Assembly: GCA_017743585.1 (NCBI GenBank)
Contig: JAGHYP010000087.1
Span: forward strand, 1 to 9,637
From: Chloroflexota bacterium
Lineage (GTDB): Bacteria > Chloroflexota > Anaerolineae > Aggregatilineales > UBA2796
Length of the DNA: 9,637 nt
Direction of reading: 5' to 3'
Part shown: piece after piece, positions 7,462-9,637 of the stretch
Layout of the letters: each line of letters begins with the position of its first letter
Position numbering within the stretch: position 1 is the stretch's first letter
Notes under the pieces: model-generated
Told to the model about the DNA's origin: nothing
Databases searched by the model: none
What the model saw: the letters and a program-made list of their open reading frames with translations, nothing else
Made by a program: the position numbers and the translations under genes

Positions 7462-7489
7462 GGTGAGCGGAGAATTCCCTCCGCTCATC
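7462..7489. terminator. Hairpin between convergent genes, likely bidirectional terminator
   Basis: TGAGCGGAG (7464-7472) and CTCCGCTCA (7479-7487) are exact inverted repeats around a six-base AATTCC loop. One G-T and one G-C pair extend the stem to 7462-7489. On the plus strand it begins 11 bases after the solute-binding protein stop and runs into the T-rich TCTTCTTCATT. On the minus strand it lies just beyond the permease stop but has no T-tract after it, so it should work better for the plus-strand transcript. Confidence 0.7.
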
Positions 7490-7497
7490 TTCTTCAT

Positions 7498-9003
7498 TCA
7501 GCCGCCCATGACCATCAGCACGAGGCGCGGCGTCAAATAAACTTCCACCACAGCGCCGATCGCCAAGAGCGGGATCGCAATCGCTATCAGCAGCTTCAGC
7601 ATATCGGCGAAGGCGCGTAGCCAAGCTTCCCAGACTCCCACTGCCTTCGGCGGGCTAGTGACCAGCGCGCCGAGGCGCGTCGCCGCGCCTGCGCCAATGA
7701 TCAGCGCAGGTATCTCGAAGAGAGCGTGCGGCAAGAGCGCCGCCAAGACGACGCCATAGCCGATGACGCTCATGATCGGCTGCGCGACCAAGAAGCCGAG
7801 CACGCCGAAGGTGAACGAGGCGAGGAAGATGCTCATCACGCCGAAGGTGAAGATCGCCAGCATCGCTGCGCCGATCAGCACGCGCAAGTTTTGCCCGAAG
7901 ATGAAGCGCACGCTGAGCCCTGACTCGCCGAGCACCGCAAACTGATCGAAGTTCTGCATTACCTCGGCCCGCTGAGTCGCCATCTCAGGCGTCAGCCGCC
8001 AATCGGGCGCGAAGTGCGTGGCGATCATGCCGCCGATGAACATGGCGAGCATGGCGAACGCCACGATCAACATGCCGTCGCGGCTATTGCGCAGCGCGGG
8101 CAACACGCTGTAGCGGTACCAACTCAGGACGCCCTTGGCGCGCTTATCGCCGCGCAACTGCGCAGTGAGAATGCGCCACGCCCATCTCAAGTTGATCGAG
8201 TCAATCGTGCGACCGAGCAGCTCTTCGCGGTTGAAAAGCCGCGCGCCCATGCGGAAGAGCAAGATATCGGCGATGATCAGCGCCACCAAAATCCACCACA
8301 GCAAGTGCCGCAAGTTGTTGACCATGATCAAGCCTTCCACCAGCACCAGCAGGGAGGTTGGGATGATGATGAAGCTGGCGAGCAGGTTTGAGGCGCGCGT
8401 CGAGGTCGTCTGGCTGCTGATGACCACAGAGCCTGTCACCATGACCAGCGCTTGAGCCGTGGTCAGCAGCAGCACTTGGATGACCAACTCTGCTTGCGGG
8501 CGCCACTGCTGCGCGCCGAAGATCAGCGCGCCCAAGTAAACGCCGATGCCGACATAAGCCGCCATGAGCGGCGGGATCATCGCGGCGAGCGTCTTGCCGA
8601 TGTACAATTCCAGATTGGTGAGCGGCGTTGCGAGCAACGGCTCAAGGCTGCGGCGCTCTTTCTCGCCGACGAAGGTCTCCAAGGCAATGACGAGCGAGAT
8701 CGAGACCGGGAAGAAGCCGACGATCATCGGCAGCAGCGGCAGGAACACATCGATCATCGGCTCAGCGCCATTGGCGATGAAAAAGTTCGCGAATAGCTCG
8801 GTCATGCCTTGCGCCAAGAGCGGAAAGCACAGAGTCAGGATGAAAATTGGCACTGTGATGCGCCAATCGCGCAAGCTATCGCGCACCTCGCGGTGCGTGA
8901 CGATCAGCGCGTTTTGCAGCGTGCGCCACCACTTCAGGTGTGCTGGTGGCGTCAAGGTTGAGAGCGTCGCGCTCAATTTGGGCGTCTCAAGCGTGGTTGC
9001 CAT
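7498..9003 (-). CDS. ABC-2-type permease fused to a SpoIIM (DUF95)-like membrane domain
   Basis: 501 residues. The ATG (9003-9001) follows GGAG (minus strand, 9017-9014) with a 10-base spacer, inside the end of the ATPase gene. The N-terminal half (about 28-255) looks like an ABC-2/NatB-type permease: an amphipathic entry helix with THREVRDSLRDWR (36-48), membrane segments near 51-70, 88-110, 138-162, 174-196, 206-228 and 234-251, and the family hallmark GEKERRSLEPLLATPL (113-128) followed by GK. After a basic cytoplasmic-looking linker (255-310), the C-terminal half (about 300-495) resembles SpoIIM: a membrane segment near 311-328, a soluble loop 330-365, FGQNLRVLIGA (369-379), FTFGVLGFL (397-405), the hallmark LPHALFEIPALIIGAGA (424-440) and a last segment ending in EVYLTP (487-492). 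About eleven membrane helices in total. With the ATPase it should form an exporter or a membrane-remodelling complex. The substrate is unknown. Nothing in the sequence suggests a frameshift or an assembly join; the frame is continuous. Confidence 0.88.
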   Translation of the reverse strand: MATTLETPKLSATLSTLTPPAHLKWWRTLQNALIVTHREVRDSLRDWRITVPIFILTLCFPLLAQGMTELFANFFIANGAEPMIDVFLPLLPMIVGFFPVSISLVIALETFVGEKERRSLEPLLATPLTNLELYIGKTLAAMIPPLMAAYVGIGVYLGALIFGAQQWRPQAELVIQVLLLTTAQALVMVTGSVVISSQTTSTRASNLLASFIIIPTSLLVLVEGLIMVNNLRHLLWWILVALIIADILLFRMGARLFNREELLGRTIDSINLRWAWRILTAQLRGDKRAKGVLSWYRYSVLPALRNSRDGMLIVAFAMLAMFIGGMIATHFAPDWRLTPEMATQRAEVMQNFDQFAVLGESGLSVRFIFGQNLRVLIGAAMLAIFTFGVMSIFLASFTFGVLGFLVAQPIMSVIGYGVVLAALLPHALFEIPALIIGAGAATRLGALVTSPPKAVGVWEAWLRAFADMLKLLIAIAIPLLAIGAVVEVYLTPRLVLMVMGG

Positions 9004-9637
9004 TGCGTGCGTTCTCCGTCAAGTTCTCATCTTCATTGACGATCTGCAAATAGACCATCTCTAGGCTGCGCGGCACTTCGCTGAGCGTCACTACAGGCAC
9101 GCCCTCGCTGATCAGGCGCTGCAGCACCCTTGGGTTATCTTCGCGCGGCGCTCGCGTGCGGAAGCGCAGCCAATCTTCGCCCTGCGCCACAACGTCCAGC
9201 TCACGATGCAACCATTCGAGCGCGCCGTTCAATGGCGCGCCAAAGCGAATTTCCATGATCGGATCGCCGACGAAGCGCCGCGAAAGCTCTTCGAAAGTGC
9301 CATTGGCGATCAGCCTGCCGTGCCGTATCACGCCGATCCGATCTGCCAATTGCTGTGCCTCAGTCAGGTTATGCGTGGTCAGGATGATGGTGCGGCGGTC
9401 GTTTTTCAGCTCCAAAATGGCATCGCGCACTTGCTTGGCGCTCTGCGGATCCATAGCAGAGGTCGGCTCGTCCAGCATCAGCACAGGCGGATCGTGCAAC
9501 ATGGCGCGCACCAGCGCTAACTTTTGCTTCATGCCTTTGGAGAACTCGCCGATGCGCCGCTGCATGGCGTCCGCCAAACCGAAACGCGCCATCAGCGCTT
9601 GCGCGCGCTCGTGGCGCACTCGGCGCGGCAGGTGGTA
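8987..9637 (-). CDS. ABC transporter ATP-binding protein, NatA/CcmA-like, 5' partial
   Basis: 216 residues are visible; the frame runs off the right edge, so the Walker A motif and Q-loop are missing only because of the window. The visible part holds the signature FSKGMKQ (residues 32-38 of the fragment, a variant typical of the ABC-2 exporter ATPases rather than strict LSGGQ), Walker B VLMLDEP (52-58), the D-loop SAMD (60-63) and the switch His in TTHN. After about 130 comes an accessory C-terminal domain of about 85 residues, including EIRFGAP and ending in SLEMVYLQIVNED, as in drug- or sodium-export ATPases. It energises the permease downstream: its last 17 bases overlap that gene and contain its ribosome-binding site, so the two are co-translated. 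The GTG at 9619 is probably internal because the codons beyond it (YHLPRR) still fit the family. Confidence 0.94.
   Translation of the reverse strand, partial: YHLPRRVRHERAQALMARFGLADAMQRRIGEFSKGMKQKLALVRAMLHDPPVLMLDEPTSAMDPQSAKQVRDAILELKNDRRTIILTTHNLTEAQQLADRIGVIRHGRLIANGTFEELSRRFVGDPIMEIRFGAPLNGALEWLHRELDVVAQGEDWLRFRTRAPREDNPRVLQRLISEGVPVVTLSEVPRSLEMVYLQIVNEDENLTENARNGNHA

Noticed and set aside
8564..9064. Open frame on the plus strand opposite the permease gene
   Set aside because: Composition-driven shadow of the permease; no family motif and no good ribosome-binding site.
1..9637. Insertion sequences, CRISPR arrays, tRNA or rRNA genes, attachment sites
   Set aside because: No transposase or integrase motifs, regularly spaced repeats or RNA-gene-like sequences were seen on either strand by eye.

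Overview
The window is dense, GC-rich bacterial chromosome. Six protein genes fill it, with short gaps (the largest is 187 bases), and there is no sign of mobile DNA, tRNA, rRNA or CRISPR. The mix of genes points to Chloroflexota, perhaps an Anaerolineae or Chloroflexia relative. It includes a STAND ATPase with a TPR tail, a membrane-anchored SUMF1-fold protein whose Pro/Thr linker carries an EREVTRVVVVTATDAPT-type juxtamembrane motif, a family 5 solute-binding protein without a lipobox, and an ABC-2 permease carrying a SpoIIM-like half. This placement rests on gene style alone and was not tested by any search.

Layout, plus strand first. (1) 1-1916: the 3' part of a large STAND/NB-ARC-type ATPase with about eight TPR-like repeats; its 5' end lies outside the window. 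(2) 2019-3395: a membrane-anchored, extracytoplasmic protein with a formylglycine-generating-enzyme (SUMF1) fold that lacks the catalytic cysteine pair. (3) A strong perfect hairpin at 3404-3427, then transketolase at 3463-5472. (4) 5473-5659: a gap with a short tandem repeat, a plausible promoter and a strong ribosome-binding site, then a secreted oligopeptide/dipeptide-type solute-binding protein at 5660-7450. (5) A hairpin at 7462-7489 that could terminate transcription from both sides. (6) On the minus strand, a two-gene ABC exporter operon: an ATPase (9637-8987, 5' end cut by the window) overlapping by 17 bases a permease (9003-7498).

The genes do not form one obvious pathway. Transketolase is central carbon metabolism (non-oxidative pentose phosphate or Calvin-type sugar shuffling). 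The solute-binding protein stands alone, with no permease or ATPase of its own type in view. The ATPase and permease form a tightly coupled export or membrane-remodelling unit. The STAND protein and the SUMF1 protein may be signalling or binding proteins. The most unusual item is the permease: its N-terminal half is an ordinary ABC-2 permease and its C-terminal half looks like a SpoIIM (stage II sporulation protein M, DUF95) membrane domain. I saw no convincing new multi-gene system; the fusion is the best candidate for novelty.
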